Shown: piece by piece, positions 1 through 9,052 of the stretch
How the letters are laid out: each line of letters opens with the position of its first letter
Position numbering within the stretch: the stretch's first letter is position 1
Assembly: GCF_037414475.1 (NCBI RefSeq)
Contig: NZ_CP147913.1
Coordinates: 4,526,001 to 4,590,000, forward strand
Origin: Myxococcus stipitatus
GTDB lineage: Bacteria; Myxococcota; Myxococcia; Myxococcales; Myxococcaceae
Reading direction: 5' to 3'
Length of the DNA stretch: 64,000 nt
The notes under the pieces: model-generated
What the model was told of the DNA's origin: nothing
What the model saw: only the letters and a program-made list of their open reading frames with translations
Database searches by the model: none
Program-made: the position numbers and the translations under genes

Positions 1-89
1 CTTAGCACGCGTCCCCCCGTCAGGTGGACAAGGAATGACCCCAGGAATGGGCGTGTGGCGACAGGGGTACTCCATGAGACAGTGGGCCC

Positions 90-881
90 ATGGCCCCGAT
101 TGTTGGTGTCACGCCGCGCTGCGCGGTCCATCCAGACACGGAAGCCGACGCCACGTGTCAGCGGTGTGGCTCTTTCGTGTGTGGCGTCTGCGCCACCTGG
201 GTGATGGCCGTGTTGTATTGCGCGGACTGCGCGGCCCGGCCGGAAGTGAACTATCTGGAGGTCTTCCGCCAGGGGCTCTGGGGCAAGCGCGACGCGAATG
301 CGTGGGTGGTGGGCGTCGTCTCGCTGGGGCTCGTCGCGGGTGGCGCGTGGGTGGCGTCGATGGGGGAGTGGCTCCTGGCCGCGCTGATGCTGGGCGCCTC
401 GGGAGTGGGGGTGTGCTTCTTCCTGGGGCAGCGCTGGGCGAGGACGGGGCTGGTCGCCACGCCTGTCGTCGCGGGGCTCGTGGGCATGTCATCGCAGGGG
501 CCGGGCGCGCTGGTGCTCGGGTTCCTGATGTTCGTCTCCGCGTTGCAGACGTTCCTCGACGCGCGCAACCGGCTCTTCTTCCGGGTGGAGGTGTCGGAGA
601 AGGACCTGCGCCGGCTGTGGGATTTGCGCGTGAACAATCCGTTGGCCCGGAACGCGCTGTCGCTGGGGCTCACGTCGTTCATCATCCCGGTGTTCGCGCC
701 CTTCGCCGTGCTCGTGGGCGCGCTGGCCTTGAGGAAGGTGGACCCTCACGCCCGGCCTCCCATCGGCCGCAAGGCGCATGCGATTGCCGCCATCGTGCTG
801 GGCCTGGGCGCGGTGGTGTTCTGGGTCCTGGTGATGATTCCCTACCTCCAACGTCTCACGAACGGGCGGCTGTTCCTCTAG
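90..881 (+). CDS. Zinc-finger plus DUF4190-like membrane protein
   Basis: The 263-residue product starts with a cysteine/histidine-rich segment (about residues 11-49: CAVH, CQRC, CGVC, CADC) that looks like a B-box-type zinc ribbon. Hydrophobic stretches follow near residues 75-100, 115-150 and 195-260. The last pair, with GxxALRK between the helices, resembles the DUF4190 two-helix hairpin. This is known as a common myxobacterial architecture of unknown role. The protein probably sits in the inner membrane with the zinc module in the cytoplasm. No strong ribosome-binding site precedes the ATG, so the start is uncertain. The next gene follows after 150 bases on the same strand. Confidence 0.75.
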   Translation: MAPIVGVTPRCAVHPDTEADATCQRCGSFVCGVCATWVMAVLYCADCAARPEVNYLEVFRQGLWGKRDANAWVVGVVSLGLVAGGAWVASMGEWLLAALMLGASGVGVCFFLGQRWARTGLVATPVVAGLVGMSSQGPGALVLGFLMFVSALQTFLDARNRLFFRVEVSEKDLRRLWDLRVNNPLARNALSLGLTSFIIPVFAPFAVLVGALALRKVDPHARPPIGRKAHAIAAIVLGLGAVVFWVLVMIPYLQRLTNGRLFL

Positions 882-1031
882 GCCGGGCGTGGAGGAGGAC
901 GAAGGGCGCTTGCTCCCTGCCTCGCAAACCCGGCGCGCGGCGGGGGCACGGTGTCTTCTGTTCGCGAGGGTGCCCACGCTGACCAGAGGGAGACAGCCAC
1001 TCCCTCCGGATGAGCGAGAAAGGGCCACGAC

Positions 1032-1514
1032 ATGGCGAATGAAACCGAGGGGCGGGAAGAAGCGGGCGGACGCCCGAGCACCACCGAGGAGCTCCGCGCC
1101 CAGCGGCACGAGTCGAGGACGGCGCGGACGTATGAGTTCTTCCTCAGGGACCTCGAGGCGAGGGTGGGAGGCGACCGTGCGCTCGCGCAGCGGGCCGCGG
1201 AGTCGGTGCTCTGCACGCTCGAGCAGCGCCTCATGGGCACGGAGGTGAAGCACCTGGAGGCGCAGCTGCCCGCCAAGGTGCGGGACTTGTTGCGGCGCTG
1301 CCCTCGCCATGAAGGTCTGCCTCCGAGCAAGTTCAAGCTGCTGGAGTTCCTCCAGCGCGTCGGTGACGACCTGGACACCACGCCCAACGAAGCGGAGCGT
1401 CTGAGCCGCGCGGTGTTCGCCACGGTGCGTGGACACATCTCCGAAGGCGAAGCCGACGATGTGATGGGCCAGCTTCCCGCGGACCTGCGCGCGCTGTGGA
1501 TTCCGGAGGTGTGA
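1032..1514 (+). CDS. DUF2267 family protein
   Basis: The 160-residue product has a charged N-terminal tail of about 30 residues. A DUF2267-like helical domain follows, recognised by the two-part layout: a FLRDLEARVGG segment, an AESVLCTLEQRL segment, then a C-terminal LSRAVFATVRGHISEGEADDVMGQLPADLRALW segment read here in pieces. DUF2267 proteins are small soluble helical proteins of unknown function. AAAGGG precedes the ATG at a usable distance. The gene converges on the HEAT-repeat gene with only 10 bases between them. Confidence 0.75.
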   Translation: MANETEGREEAGGRPSTTEELRAQRHESRTARTYEFFLRDLEARVGGDRALAQRAAESVLCTLEQRLMGTEVKHLEAQLPAKVRDLLRRCPRHEGLPPSKFKLLEFLQRVGDDLDTTPNEAERLSRAVFATVRGHISEGEADDVMGQLPADLRALWIPEV

Positions 1515-1524
1515 GCGGAGCGCG

Positions 1525-3471
1525 CTATCGAGCGAGGAAGGACGAGGCCAGGCGGCGCACGTCCTCGGAGTCATCGCGCGCGGCCACGTCGCGCAGCAGC
1601 TCCAGGACGAGCGGCTCCACGGCGGGCAGCGGGCCCAGCATCCGCACCACTTGAGCACGGACCTGGGCCACGGGCTCCCTGTGCAGCGCCTGCGTCGCCG
1701 CGCGCAGATGAGGCGTGGCCACGCGACGTGACATCACCTCCGCGGCCTTCTCGCGGACGGTTGCCTCCGTGTCTTCCAGCAGCACCGTGTCCAACAGCAG
1801 GTCCACGTCCGCGTCCGCGATGGCGCCCAGGGCCTCCGTGGCGGCGGCGCGGACCTGAGGCGAGCGATGGGAGAGCGCGTCGCGCGCGTACGCCAGTCCC
1901 CGGGGAGAGCCCATCCGCGTCATCGCGCGCAGGCACGGCTCCACGTCGAGAGGCTGGGCTTCGCAGTGCTTCATCAAGCCATCGAACGCGTCGAGCGCGG
2001 GGCCAGGCTCGAAGCGCTCCAGTCCTCGGGCCACCGAGCCCAGCGCCAGCATCGTCGCGTGTTTCAGCTCGGGTCTTCGCGCGGACTTCAGGGCCCGAGC
2101 CAGTGCCTGGGCCAGCTCCACGGTGGGGCGCCCCACCCTCCCCGCCGCCGAGAGGGCGCGCAGGCGCGTCGTCAGGTCGAGGTCCCTGTGTGACTCGAGG
2201 AACAGCCGGGACAGCTCTCGTTGAGCCTCGGGGGTCCCCGCGTCCCCCAGGGCATCGAGGACCTCGAGGGCCGCCGTGGCCGTCTCACCCGAGGGCCTTG
2301 AGCGGAACCATCGCGCCACGGGCTTCGCGCTGGAGGGGGTCAACCGCAGCAGGGCCGACACGCGCGCCCGGAGGACCTGGGACTTCTCGCTGTCCTTGGG
2401 GGTGTCCTTCAGCGCTTGGAGCAACTCCTCCAGCGTCGCGTCTCCCACGAGCGTGGGGGCGCGCTCCAGTGAGGAGGCGTCCTCGGCCGCGGCCAGGGAC
2501 TCGGCGCTCAGCCGGGCCCGGGTCTCACGGAAGGCGCTCATCAAGAGCGGCGGCGCATGGCGCATGTGCCATCGCGTCAGCGCCACACGTGTCTCTGTGC
2601 GCACCAGCGGCAATCCCGTCGTACTTCCCCCGGTCTCCACCACCTCCGAGCCGGTGACCTCACTGACGAGTCCGTCCTCGTCGAGCGTGAAGTCCAGGTG
2701 TCCTCGCAGCCGGGGCACGATGAGTCCCGGTCCCCGGGGCCCCGAGGGGGCCCACAGCGGCAGCGCCGTCCTCAGGTAACGCCGCTGGGTCTTCACGTAG
2801 GTGTTCGCGCTGCCACCGGCGCGGTACTCCGATTCGAAGTCCCCCGTGGTGTCCGTCTCTTCGGTGCTCCAGCTCCGCCCGTCCTCCGCGACGAACTGGG
2901 TGGTGGCCAGGAGCAGGCGCACCAGACGCCGCGCGTGGGGCTCCAGCTTCGCGTCGAAGTACACGGTGAGCACTCGACCTCTGAGGTCCTGTGCCAGATA
3001 GACGGGCTCTTCGAGCGTGGTGCCCAGCTCGCGCAGCGTGTCTTCCTCTGAGAGGCCGTCCACCTCCACGCGAGACAGGCTCAACCGCGCAGAGAAGAAG
3101 TGCCGCTCCCCCTCCAAACCCACATACGTGAGCTCCAGCGCCCCGCTCCAGCCGGAGCGCCGCCAGCTTCGCCCTGCTTCCGCGCCGGGGAGCTGCTCGG
3201 CCGTCCGCGTGTCCAGGTTGAAGTGGTAGCGGTGCTCCAGTCCCGGCGTCAGCACGCGGTTGCGGCCCTTCACCCCCTGGAGGACTCGCGCGGGGGGGAC
3301 GTCGGGAAGGGGCAGGGGGGGCGGTGGTGCGGGGAAGACCGGACGCTCGTGGGGGTGCTCAATGCTCCACAAGCCGGCCATCACCAGCACGGCGAAGAGA
3401 GACATCAGGCTCTTCAGACGAGGGGTCACGACCCCAGGGATACGGGCGCAAGGCCCCATCCTGGTCGTCAC
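1525..3471 (-). CDS. HEAT-repeat protein with N-terminal membrane anchor
   Basis: The 648-residue product has a hydrophobic segment at about residues 22-36, a proline-rich linker (about 45-58), a beta-rich central region (about 60-310) that reads like a lipoprotein/vitellogenin N-like module, and a C-terminal stretch of helical repeats from about residue 330. In those repeats the pattern LGxxxxxxxxxALxxAxxxxxxxVRxxAxxAL recurs (for example around 530-600), typical of HEAT repeats. It is probably exported and anchored, acting as a binding scaffold; the ligand is unknown. The start is a GTG with GGAGG almost touching it, and the in-frame ATG at 3459 is an alternative. It lies downstream of dnaA on the same strand, 62 bases away. 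Confidence 0.7.
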   Translation of the reverse strand: MTTRMGPCARIPGVVTPRLKSLMSLFAVLVMAGLWSIEHPHERPVFPAPPPPLPLPDVPPARVLQGVKGRNRVLTPGLEHRYHFNLDTRTAEQLPGAEAGRSWRRSGWSGALELTYVGLEGERHFFSARLSLSRVEVDGLSEEDTLRELGTTLEEPVYLAQDLRGRVLTVYFDAKLEPHARRLVRLLLATTQFVAEDGRSWSTEETDTTGDFESEYRAGGSANTYVKTQRRYLRTALPLWAPSGPRGPGLIVPRLRGHLDFTLDEDGLVSEVTGSEVVETGGSTTGLPLVRTETRVALTRWHMRHAPPLLMSAFRETRARLSAESLAAAEDASSLERAPTLVGDATLEELLQALKDTPKDSEKSQVLRARVSALLRLTPSSAKPVARWFRSRPSGETATAALEVLDALGDAGTPEAQRELSRLFLESHRDLDLTTRLRALSAAGRVGRPTVELAQALARALKSARRPELKHATMLALGSVARGLERFEPGPALDAFDGLMKHCEAQPLDVEPCLRAMTRMGSPRGLAYARDALSHRSPQVRAAATEALGAIADADVDLLLDTVLLEDTEATVREKAAEVMSRRVATPHLRAATQALHREPVAQVRAQVVRMLGPLPAVEPLVLELLRDVAARDDSEDVRRLASSFLAR

Positions 3472-3533
3472 ACCTCCGTGACGCGGTGGCTCAACACAGA
3501 GGAGGGTGTAACAAAAGACTCAGAGGCCGGACT

Positions 3534-4886
3534 TCAGTGGCCTCCGAGCCGCAGCTCCAACTCCGCCAGCTCTCGCTTCACGGTGGGGTCCGACTCGCGA
3601 AGTCCCTCCACCTTGCGGACGGCGGAGATGACGGTGGAGTGGTCCTTGCTGAACCGCGACGCGATTTCCGGGAAGGAGCTCTTGGTCAGCTTGCGGCTCA
3701 GGTACATGGCCACCTGGCGGGCATGGGCCAGGGCCTTGTGGCGGCGGTCTTCCTTCAGCGACTCCACCGTGACTTTGTAGAAGCGGGCCACCTCGCGCTG
3801 GATGGCCTCCACGTCCACAGCGTGCTGGGCGGGGAGGATGTCCTTCAGGACCTCCGCGGCGAACTCCTCCGTCACGGGCTGGCGCGTCAGGCTGTGCACC
3901 GCGGACAGCTTCACCAGCGCCCCCTCGAGCTCGCGCACGTTCTTCTGGATGTGCTTGGCGATGAAGTGCGCCACCGAGTCCGGCAGGTGTAGGTTCTCCG
4001 CGACGGCCTTCTTCTGGAGGATGGCCACCCGCGTCTCGTACGTGGGCTCGCGGATGTCCGTCATCAGGCCCATGGTGAAGCGGCTGCGCAGCCGCTCCTC
4101 CAGGCCCGGAATCTCCGCGGGCACCGTGTCGCTGGTGAGGATGATGGCCTTGCCCAGCTCGTAGAGCGTGTTGAAGGTGTAGAAGAACTCCTTCTGCGTC
4201 TCCTCGCGCTTGCCCAGGAACTGGATGTCGTCGATGAGCAGCACGTCGCACTCCTCGCGGAACTTCCGCCGGAAGTCCGTCATGCGGTGCTCGCGCACGC
4301 TCTCCACGTACTCGTTGGTGAACTGCTCGCTCGACAGGAACACCACCCGCTGCGAGGGGTCCTTCTCCCAGATGTGGTTGCCCACCGCCTGGAGCAGGTG
4401 CGTCTTGCCCAACCCCGTGCCGCCATAGATGTAGAGCGGGTTGTAGTGATGGCCCGGCTTGTCGGAGACGGCTTGAGCCGCCGCCGCCGGGAGCTGGTTG
4501 CTGTCCGCCACCACGAAGGTGCTGAAGGTGAAGCGGCTGTTGAGCCGCGAAGGGCGGCCCACGTTCACCTTCACGGTGGGTGTGGGCGGAAAGGTGCCTT
4601 CGGGGACCAGACCCTCCACGACCTCATAGGCCACGGAGACCAGCCCCTCACCCATCCGGGCGAGGTGTCCTTCGAGCAGACCCCGGTAGTGGTCGTCCAC
4701 CCAGTCGCGGAAGAAACGGTCCGGGACACCCAGGACGAGGGCGTTGTCGCGGACCTCCAATGCGCGCACCCGATCCAACCACTGGAGCGCATACTGACGA
4801 CCTTCCTGACGGATGGCCTCCAGCAACTTGTTCCAGAGAATTCCAGCACTTGGAATGGGGGATGCGGCCTGAGCGAGGGCGTTCAA
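3534..4886 (-). CDS. dnaA: Chromosomal replication initiator DnaA
   Basis: DnaA binds DnaA boxes at the origin, melts the duplex and recruits DnaB helicase. The 450-residue length is typical. All four domains can be read: domain I at about residues 15-90, a short linker, the AAA+ core with Walker A GGTGLGKT at 155-162 and Walker B LLIDDIQF near 215, and the DNA-binding domain IV with the signature KDHSTVISAVRKVEGL near the C-terminus. It diverges from rpmH across about 400 bases, the usual arrangement at bacterial origins. dnaN is not next to it within this window, which departs from the dnaA-dnaN order of many bacteria. Confidence 0.98.
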   Translation of the reverse strand: MNALAQAASPIPSAGILWNKLLEAIRQEGRQYALQWLDRVRALEVRDNALVLGVPDRFFRDWVDDHYRGLLEGHLARMGEGLVSVAYEVVEGLVPEGTFPPTPTVKVNVGRPSRLNSRFTFSTFVVADSNQLPAAAAQAVSDKPGHHYNPLYIYGGTGLGKTHLLQAVGNHIWEKDPSQRVVFLSSEQFTNEYVESVREHRMTDFRRKFREECDVLLIDDIQFLGKREETQKEFFYTFNTLYELGKAIILTSDTVPAEIPGLEERLRSRFTMGLMTDIREPTYETRVAILQKKAVAENLHLPDSVAHFIAKHIQKNVRELEGALVKLSAVHSLTRQPVTEEFAAEVLKDILPAQHAVDVEAIQREVARFYKVTVESLKEDRRHKALAHARQVAMYLSRKLTKSSFPEIASRFSKDHSTVISAVRKVEGLRESDPTVKRELAELELRLGGH

Positions 4887-5292
4887 GAGTGTCTCAACCG
4901 TGCAAAAGCGGGAGGGGCTGCGAGCGTCCGGCCGTGCTAACAGAGGGGTTGGGGTGGATCAAGCTATCGACCCAAAGCCGCGCCGCTGAAGGATCTTTTC
5001 GGGGGGGAGATGATCGGCAACGGGCATGCCGATCATCCACGGTTGTGGAGATCCGATCTCCTCCCCCCAACGGATGGGGTTTGCCTGGCCGGGGTTGACT
5101 GAGGGTGCGGAATGCAAAACCTTCGCGAGCCGAAAGCGGGCCTCAACGGACGCGGCGAGGGGGAAATGGGGCGGGCGGAGGTGATCCTCCGTTGACTTAC
5201 CCCGGAAATGGGGTTACGGACCCGGCCCTTTCCCTAGTTCAGGTCGCGCCGAAGCCGTAGGAGGCGCCGCCCCTCATCAAGGAGTTCGAGCC
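4887..5292. promoter_or_regulatory. dnaA-rpmH intergenic region, candidate oriC/promoter region
   Basis: This non-coding spacer separates divergent dnaA and rpmH. It holds an 11-bp perfect inverted repeat (GATGATCGGCA at 5009-5019 and its complement at 5027-5037). Directly after it, at 5031-5053, two DnaA-box-like elements (TCATCCACG and TGTGGAGAT, two mismatches each to TTATCCACA) face each other across a few bases, followed by a GGAGATccgATCTCC palindrome at 5047-5061. TTGACT at 5192-5197, with TTACGG 16 bases on, is a possible rpmH promoter. AAGGAG at 5279-5284 is the rpmH ribosome-binding site. No exact DnaA box is present, so calling this the origin rests on gene context. Confidence 0.5.
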
Positions 5293-5445
5293 GTGTCCAA
5301 GCGCACGTATCAGCCGTCGAAGCTGCGCCGCAACCGCACCCACGGGTTCCGCAAGCGCAACGGAACCAAGTCCGGCCGGGATGTCCTCAAGCGCCGCCGC
5401 GCGAAGGGCCGCAAGCGGCTGGTCGTGTCGGCTCCCAAGAAGTAA
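5293..5445 (+). CDS. rpmH: 50S ribosomal protein L34
   Basis: The product is 50 residues, starting at GTG after AAGGAG eight bases upstream. It shows the L34 pattern: [11 protein letters not shown] at the N-terminus, then THGFRKR, and a lysine/arginine-rich tail ending SAPKK. L34 is a small basic protein of the large ribosomal subunit. It heads the conserved rpmH-rnpA-yidD-yidC cluster and ends 12 bases before rnpA. Confidence 0.97.
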   Translation: MSKRTYQPSKLRRNRTHGFRKRNGTKSGRDVLKRRRAKGRKRLVVSAPKK

Positions 5446-5457
5446 GCGAGTCTGCGT

Positions 5458-5880
5458 GTGAGGGCCGAGGGTGCGACGCCGGGCCAGACAGGCCCGGCAG
5501 ACCAGCGCTTCCCCAAGGCCCTTCGCCTGCTCAGCAGGCGTGAGTTCCTCGAGGTCCAGGACGGTGGGCAGAAGCTTCCTTCCGACTGTCTCCTCGCCCT
5601 CTACAAGCGCAATGGCCGGACGTACTCCCGTGTTGGCCTCACCGTGTCGAGCAAGGTGGGAAACGCGGTGGTACGAGCGCGCCTGAGGCGTGTGCTGCGG
5701 GAGTTGTTCCGCAAGCGCCGCATGCAATGGCCTTCGGGCCTGGACGTGGTGTTGGTGGCGCGCTCGTCCGCGAAGGAAGCCTCCTTCGTGGAGCTGTCCC
5801 GCGCCTTCGACGGTGTCACCCGTAAGCTGCAGCGGCTCCCGCCGGCCGCCGAGTCGAAGCCGAAGGAGCCTCCCCGATGA
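5458..5880 (+). CDS. rnpA: Ribonuclease P protein component
   Basis: This is the protein cofactor of RNase P, which trims the 5' leader of pre-tRNAs together with the M1-type RNA. In 140 residues it keeps the family hallmarks: LLSRREF near the N-terminus, the [25 protein letters not shown] helix with the RNR-type basic motif (about residues 62-87, read in pieces), and a final helix. The 5' extension and the lysine/proline-rich tail are normal variation. GTG start; the stop overlaps the yidD start (ATGA), indicating translational coupling. Confidence 0.95.
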   Translation: MRAEGATPGQTGPADQRFPKALRLLSRREFLEVQDGGQKLPSDCLLALYKRNGRTYSRVGLTVSSKVGNAVVRARLRRVLRELFRKRRMQWPSGLDVVLVARSSAKEASFVELSRAFDGVTRKLQRLPPAAESKPKEPPR

Positions 5881-6095
5881 GCCCGCTCGCCTTCGTCATC
5901 TCGCTGCCCATCCGCTTCTACCGGAAGTTCCTGGGGCCGCTTTTGCCGAAGGTGTGCCGCTTCTATCCCTCGTGCTCCACCTACGCCATGGAGGCGCTGG
6001 AAAAGCACGGAGGCCTCAAGGGTTCCTGGCTCACCCTGTGGCGCTTGATGCGCTGCCAGCCCTTCCACCCCGGCGGCATCGACCCGGTGCCGTGA
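5877..6095 (+). CDS. yidD: Membrane protein insertion efficiency factor YidD
   Basis: The 72-residue protein shows the YidD signature: [33 protein letters not shown], with the [11 protein letters not shown] core and C-terminal [13 protein letters not shown]. It is a small membrane-associated protein that helps YidC-dependent insertion. It overlaps rnpA by four bases and precedes yidC, the usual order. Confidence 0.96.
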   Translation: MSPLAFVISLPIRFYRKFLGPLLPKVCRFYPSCSTYAMEALEKHGGLKGSWLTLWRLMRCQPFHPGGIDPVP

Positions 6096-6143
6096 CGGGG
6101 CTTTCACCCCTTGCCGCACCCTCCCCCGTGGGGAGGGAACTTT

Positions 6144-7964
6144 ATGAACGATCCGCTCTCGCCCCAGTCGAACGACTCCCAGAAGCGGCTGCTGGTCGCC
6201 CTGCTGCTCTCCTTCGCCATCACCGCCGGATGGATGTTCCTCTTCCCGCCCCCGCCCGCCAGCCCTGGCGCCGAGGACGCGGGAGTGGCGGCGGCTGGAG
6301 CGCAGGACGCGGGCACCCACGCCCAGGCCGCTCTTCCTCCGTCGGGTGAGGCCACGCCTCCCTCCACGGGCACTCCCACCGAGGCCACTCCTCCCCCGCC
6401 TGTCCGCAAGGTGGAGGCGTCCCGCAAGGAGTCCGTCTACCAGTTCTCCTCGCAGGGCGCGGGCCTGACGTCGGCGGTGCTCCAGGGCGTGAAGATGCGC
6501 GAGCAGGCCTCGCTGTCGGTCGCCCAGGGCTACCAGCTCCTGTTGGGCAAGGAGGTCCCGCCCGCGCCGCAGATGAACCTGGCGCAGCCGGTGCCCAACC
6601 AGCCGTTGCCCCTGTCCGTCACCATCGAGGGGGGAAGCCCCCTGCCGGCCAACGTGCCCTACGCGGTGGAGGAGAAGACGGGCACGGGCGGGCTGGACTC
6701 CGTCACCTTCACGGGCCGCCAGGGTCCGTGGGAGGTGGTGAAGGTGCTCCAGTGGCCCAACACGGGCTTCGAACTGCTCTACACCATCCAGGTGAAGAAC
6801 ATCTCCGGCCAGCCGCAGAACGGCGAGCTGCAGGTTCACTACTCGCGCGCCATCGACCCGAACTTCGAGCACGCCCCGTCCTTCTTCGGCGGCGTGGGCA
6901 ACCTGAGCCGCTCCTCGTGCCACGTGGACGACAAGCTCCACAACATGAACCCGGGCGACGACAAGCCCGAGGACACGAAGGGGCAGATCTCCTTCTTCGG
7001 CATCAACCAGCAGTACTTCCTGTCGGCGCTCTATCCGCTCGACGGGCCGCGCCCGGGCCACTGCATCCTCACCGCCACGCCCACCGCGCGGCAGGCGACG
7101 GCGGCCTTCCCGCTGAGCGTGGCCGCGGGTGAGACGGTGACGCTGCGGCTGGGCGGCTACCTGGGCCCCAAGGACCCGGACCTGATGGGCAGCGTGCCCG
7201 GCGCGGAGCTGGTCCAGGCCGCGAACCTCAACGCGCAGAACACGTTCCGCCCGACGCTCACGGACACCGTCGACTTCGGCATCTGGGCGGTCATCTGCAA
7301 GCTGCTCTTGGCCGTCATGAAGTTCTTCCACGGCCTCACCGGCAACTGGGGCGTGGCCATCATCCTGCTCACGGTGGTGGTGAAGATGGTGCTCCTGCCG
7401 CTCACCTACCGCTCCATGGTCAGCATGGAAGAGGTGAAGAAGCTCCAGCCGCGCATGGAGGCGATTCGCAAGAAGTTCGCCGACAACCGCGAGCAGCAGA
7501 ACCTTGAAATCATGAAGCTGTACCAGGAGGCGAAGGTGAACCCCCTGGGCGGCTGTCTCCCGCTGCTCATCCAGATGCCGGTGTGGATCGCGCTCTTCAC
7601 CGCCCTGCGCAACAGCTTCGACCTGTACGGCGAGCCCTTCTTCGGCCCCATCTGGAGGGACCTGACCTACAAGGACCCGACGTACCTGCTGCCCCTGGCG
7701 CTGGGTGTGTCGATGATCATCACCCAGAAGATGCAGCCGCAGATGATGGATGCGACCCAGGCGAAGATCATGACCTGGTTCGTGCCCGGCATCTTCACCC
7801 TGACGCTGCTCCAGTACCCCGCGGGCCTGTCGCTCTACATCTTCACCAACAACATCCTCTCCATCGCGCAGCAGTACGGGTTGAGGAAGTGGCTGGACCG
7901 CAACAAGCCCCAGACGGGCGGGGGGACGCCGGTCGTCGCGGCGGCGGAAGGAAAACGCAAGTGA
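6144..7964 (+). CDS. yidC: Membrane protein insertase YidC
   Basis: YidC inserts inner-membrane proteins, alone or with Sec. The 606-residue product has the Gram-negative layout: a TM helix at about 12-30, an alanine/proline-rich linker, a large periplasmic P1 domain (about 95-350), then the conserved five-helix insertase core starting near residue 390. The amphipathic loop with MEEVKKLQPRMEAIRKKF and the NPLGGCLPLLIQMPVWIALF helix are plain. The start at 6144 was chosen because GGGAGGG lies just upstream and MNDPLSPQSN is the usual start context; the frame is open a little further upstream. The stop overlaps the next gene (GTGA). Confidence 0.96.
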   Translation: MNDPLSPQSNDSQKRLLVALLLSFAITAGWMFLFPPPPASPGAEDAGVAAAGAQDAGTHAQAALPPSGEATPPSTGTPTEATPPPPVRKVEASRKESVYQFSSQGAGLTSAVLQGVKMREQASLSVAQGYQLLLGKEVPPAPQMNLAQPVPNQPLPLSVTIEGGSPLPANVPYAVEEKTGTGGLDSVTFTGRQGPWEVVKVLQWPNTGFELLYTIQVKNISGQPQNGELQVHYSRAIDPNFEHAPSFFGGVGNLSRSSCHVDDKLHNMNPGDDKPEDTKGQISFFGINQQYFLSALYPLDGPRPGHCILTATPTARQATAAFPLSVAAGETVTLRLGGYLGPKDPDLMGSVPGAELVQAANLNAQNTFRPTLTDTVDFGIWAVICKLLLAVMKFFHGLTGNWGVAIILLTVVVKMVLLPLTYRSMVSMEEVKKLQPRMEAIRKKFADNREQQNLEIMKLYQEAKVNPLGGCLPLLIQMPVWIALFTALRNSFDLYGEPFFGPIWRDLTYKDPTYLLPLALGVSMIITQKMQPQMMDATQAKIMTWFVPGIFTLTLLQYPAGLSLYIFTNNILSIAQQYGLRKWLDRNKPQTGGGTPVVAAAEGKRK

Positions 7965-8761
7965 GCGAGCAGCAGGTTCCCCAGCAGGCCCCCGTGGCCG
8001 GGACTCCGGCCCCGGCGGGCGCCGACCTCCGGCCCCGCGTGGAGAAGCTCCTCGGGGACATCCTCGGGCTGATGGGCTTCCCCGCTCGCCTGGAGATGCA
8101 GGACGCGGCGGACGGCAGCCTGTCCGTCGCGCTGCACTTCGAGGCGGGTCCTCCTCCGGGCGTGGAGCAGGGCCGCCGCAGCCAGGTGTTGGATTCGCTC
8201 CAGTTCCTGCTGAACAAGATGTTGCACCGTCCCGGCGTCGAGCGGCGCTGGGTGGTGCTGGGCGCGGGTGCGCACCCGGAGCCGCGTCAGCGTCGCGAGC
8301 CGCAGCAGCAGGCTCCCGCGCAGGCGGCGGCTCCCGTGGCCGCGGCCCCCGCGGCGGCGCCTCGAGCGGTCGCGCCTCCGCAGCAGGCCCCCGCCAGGCA
8401 GCAGGCCCAGCGGGGAGCGGCGGCCCCGCAGCAAGCGCCCGCGGCTCGGGCGGCGACTCCGGCCCGGGCGGCGGAGTCGGATGAGCGCTCGGTGGCGGTG
8501 GAAGAGGACGCCGCGCTTCGAGAGGCGGTCCGTCAGCTCGCCGAGAAGTCCGCCAGCCTGGGGCGCTTCTACGCGCTCGCCGCGATGAAACAGGAAGACC
8601 GCGCGCGGGTGCTGAAGGCGGTAGAAGGTGTCGCGGGGTTGAAGGTGTCGGCCGAGGGTGAGGGCCGCAACCGCCGCGTGGTGTTCACTCCGGAGAAGCC
8701 GGCGCCGCTGCCCAAGCGGAGCCTGTTGCCGGATGATGACGAGGACGATTTCGACGAGTGA
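7961..8761 (+). CDS. khpB: KhpB/Jag RNA-binding protein
   Basis: This is an RNA-binding protein of the Jag/KhpB family, which pairs with KhpA in other bacteria. In 266 residues it has a KH-like domain (about 22-95, including LLGDILGLMGFPARLEM and SLQFLLNKMLHR), a long alanine/glutamine/proline linker (about 105-180), and a C-terminal R3H-like domain (about 185-255). The usual R-x3-H pair is not clean here: RARVLKAVEG has leucine where histidine is expected, and the ending RRVVFTPE matches the family. GTG start overlapping the yidC stop. Its place after yidC fits the family. Confidence 0.85.
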   Translation: MSEQQVPQQAPVAGTPAPAGADLRPRVEKLLGDILGLMGFPARLEMQDAADGSLSVALHFEAGPPPGVEQGRRSQVLDSLQFLLNKMLHRPGVERRWVVLGAGAHPEPRQRREPQQQAPAQAAAPVAAAPAAAPRAVAPPQQAPARQQAQRGAAAPQQAPAARAATPARAAESDERSVAVEEDAALREAVRQLAEKSASLGRFYALAAMKQEDRARVLKAVEGVAGLKVSAEGEGRNRRVVFTPEKPAPLPKRSLLPDDDEDDFDE

Positions 8762-8772
8762 GAGGGCAGTGC

Positions 8773-9000
8773 ATGGGCAAGGCGAAGGGTCTCAAGGACA
8801 AGCTGTACGGCGCGGCGGTGCTGAAGATGAGCTTCCGTCTGCGCGGGGATGAGGAGTCTCCCGCCTTCCGCTTCGTCTACCCGGGTGTGCTGCGGGACTT
8901 GGAAATCGAGGACGGCGCGGTCGAGAAGTACATCGAGGAGAACCGGGAGGCCGTGGAGAAGGCCGCCCGAGGCTCCACGCCTCCCATGGGTCCTCGGTAG
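8773..9000 (+). CDS. Small conserved hypothetical protein between khpB and mnmE
   Basis: The 75-residue acidic/basic protein (MGKAKGLKDKLYGAAVLKMSF...) lacks membrane segments and any motif I recognise. AGAGGG six bases before the ATG supports this start; an in-frame GTG at 8758 overlaps the khpB stop and is the alternative. It is probably co-transcribed with khpB and mnmE. Confidence 0.6.
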   Translation: MGKAKGLKDKLYGAAVLKMSFRLRGDEESPAFRFVYPGVLRDLEIEDGAVEKYIEENREAVEKAARGSTPPMGPR

Positions 9001-9052
9001 GGATTCGCCTCGAGGACCGCGCGGCGCTCCTGCGGCCGCTGCTTGAGTCGAC

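Noticed and set aside
35-982. Long open frame overlapping the zinc-finger/DUF4190 gene in another frame
   Set aside because: It is arginine/glycine-rich shadow coding; the 90-881 frame has a zinc-finger motif and plausible membrane helices.
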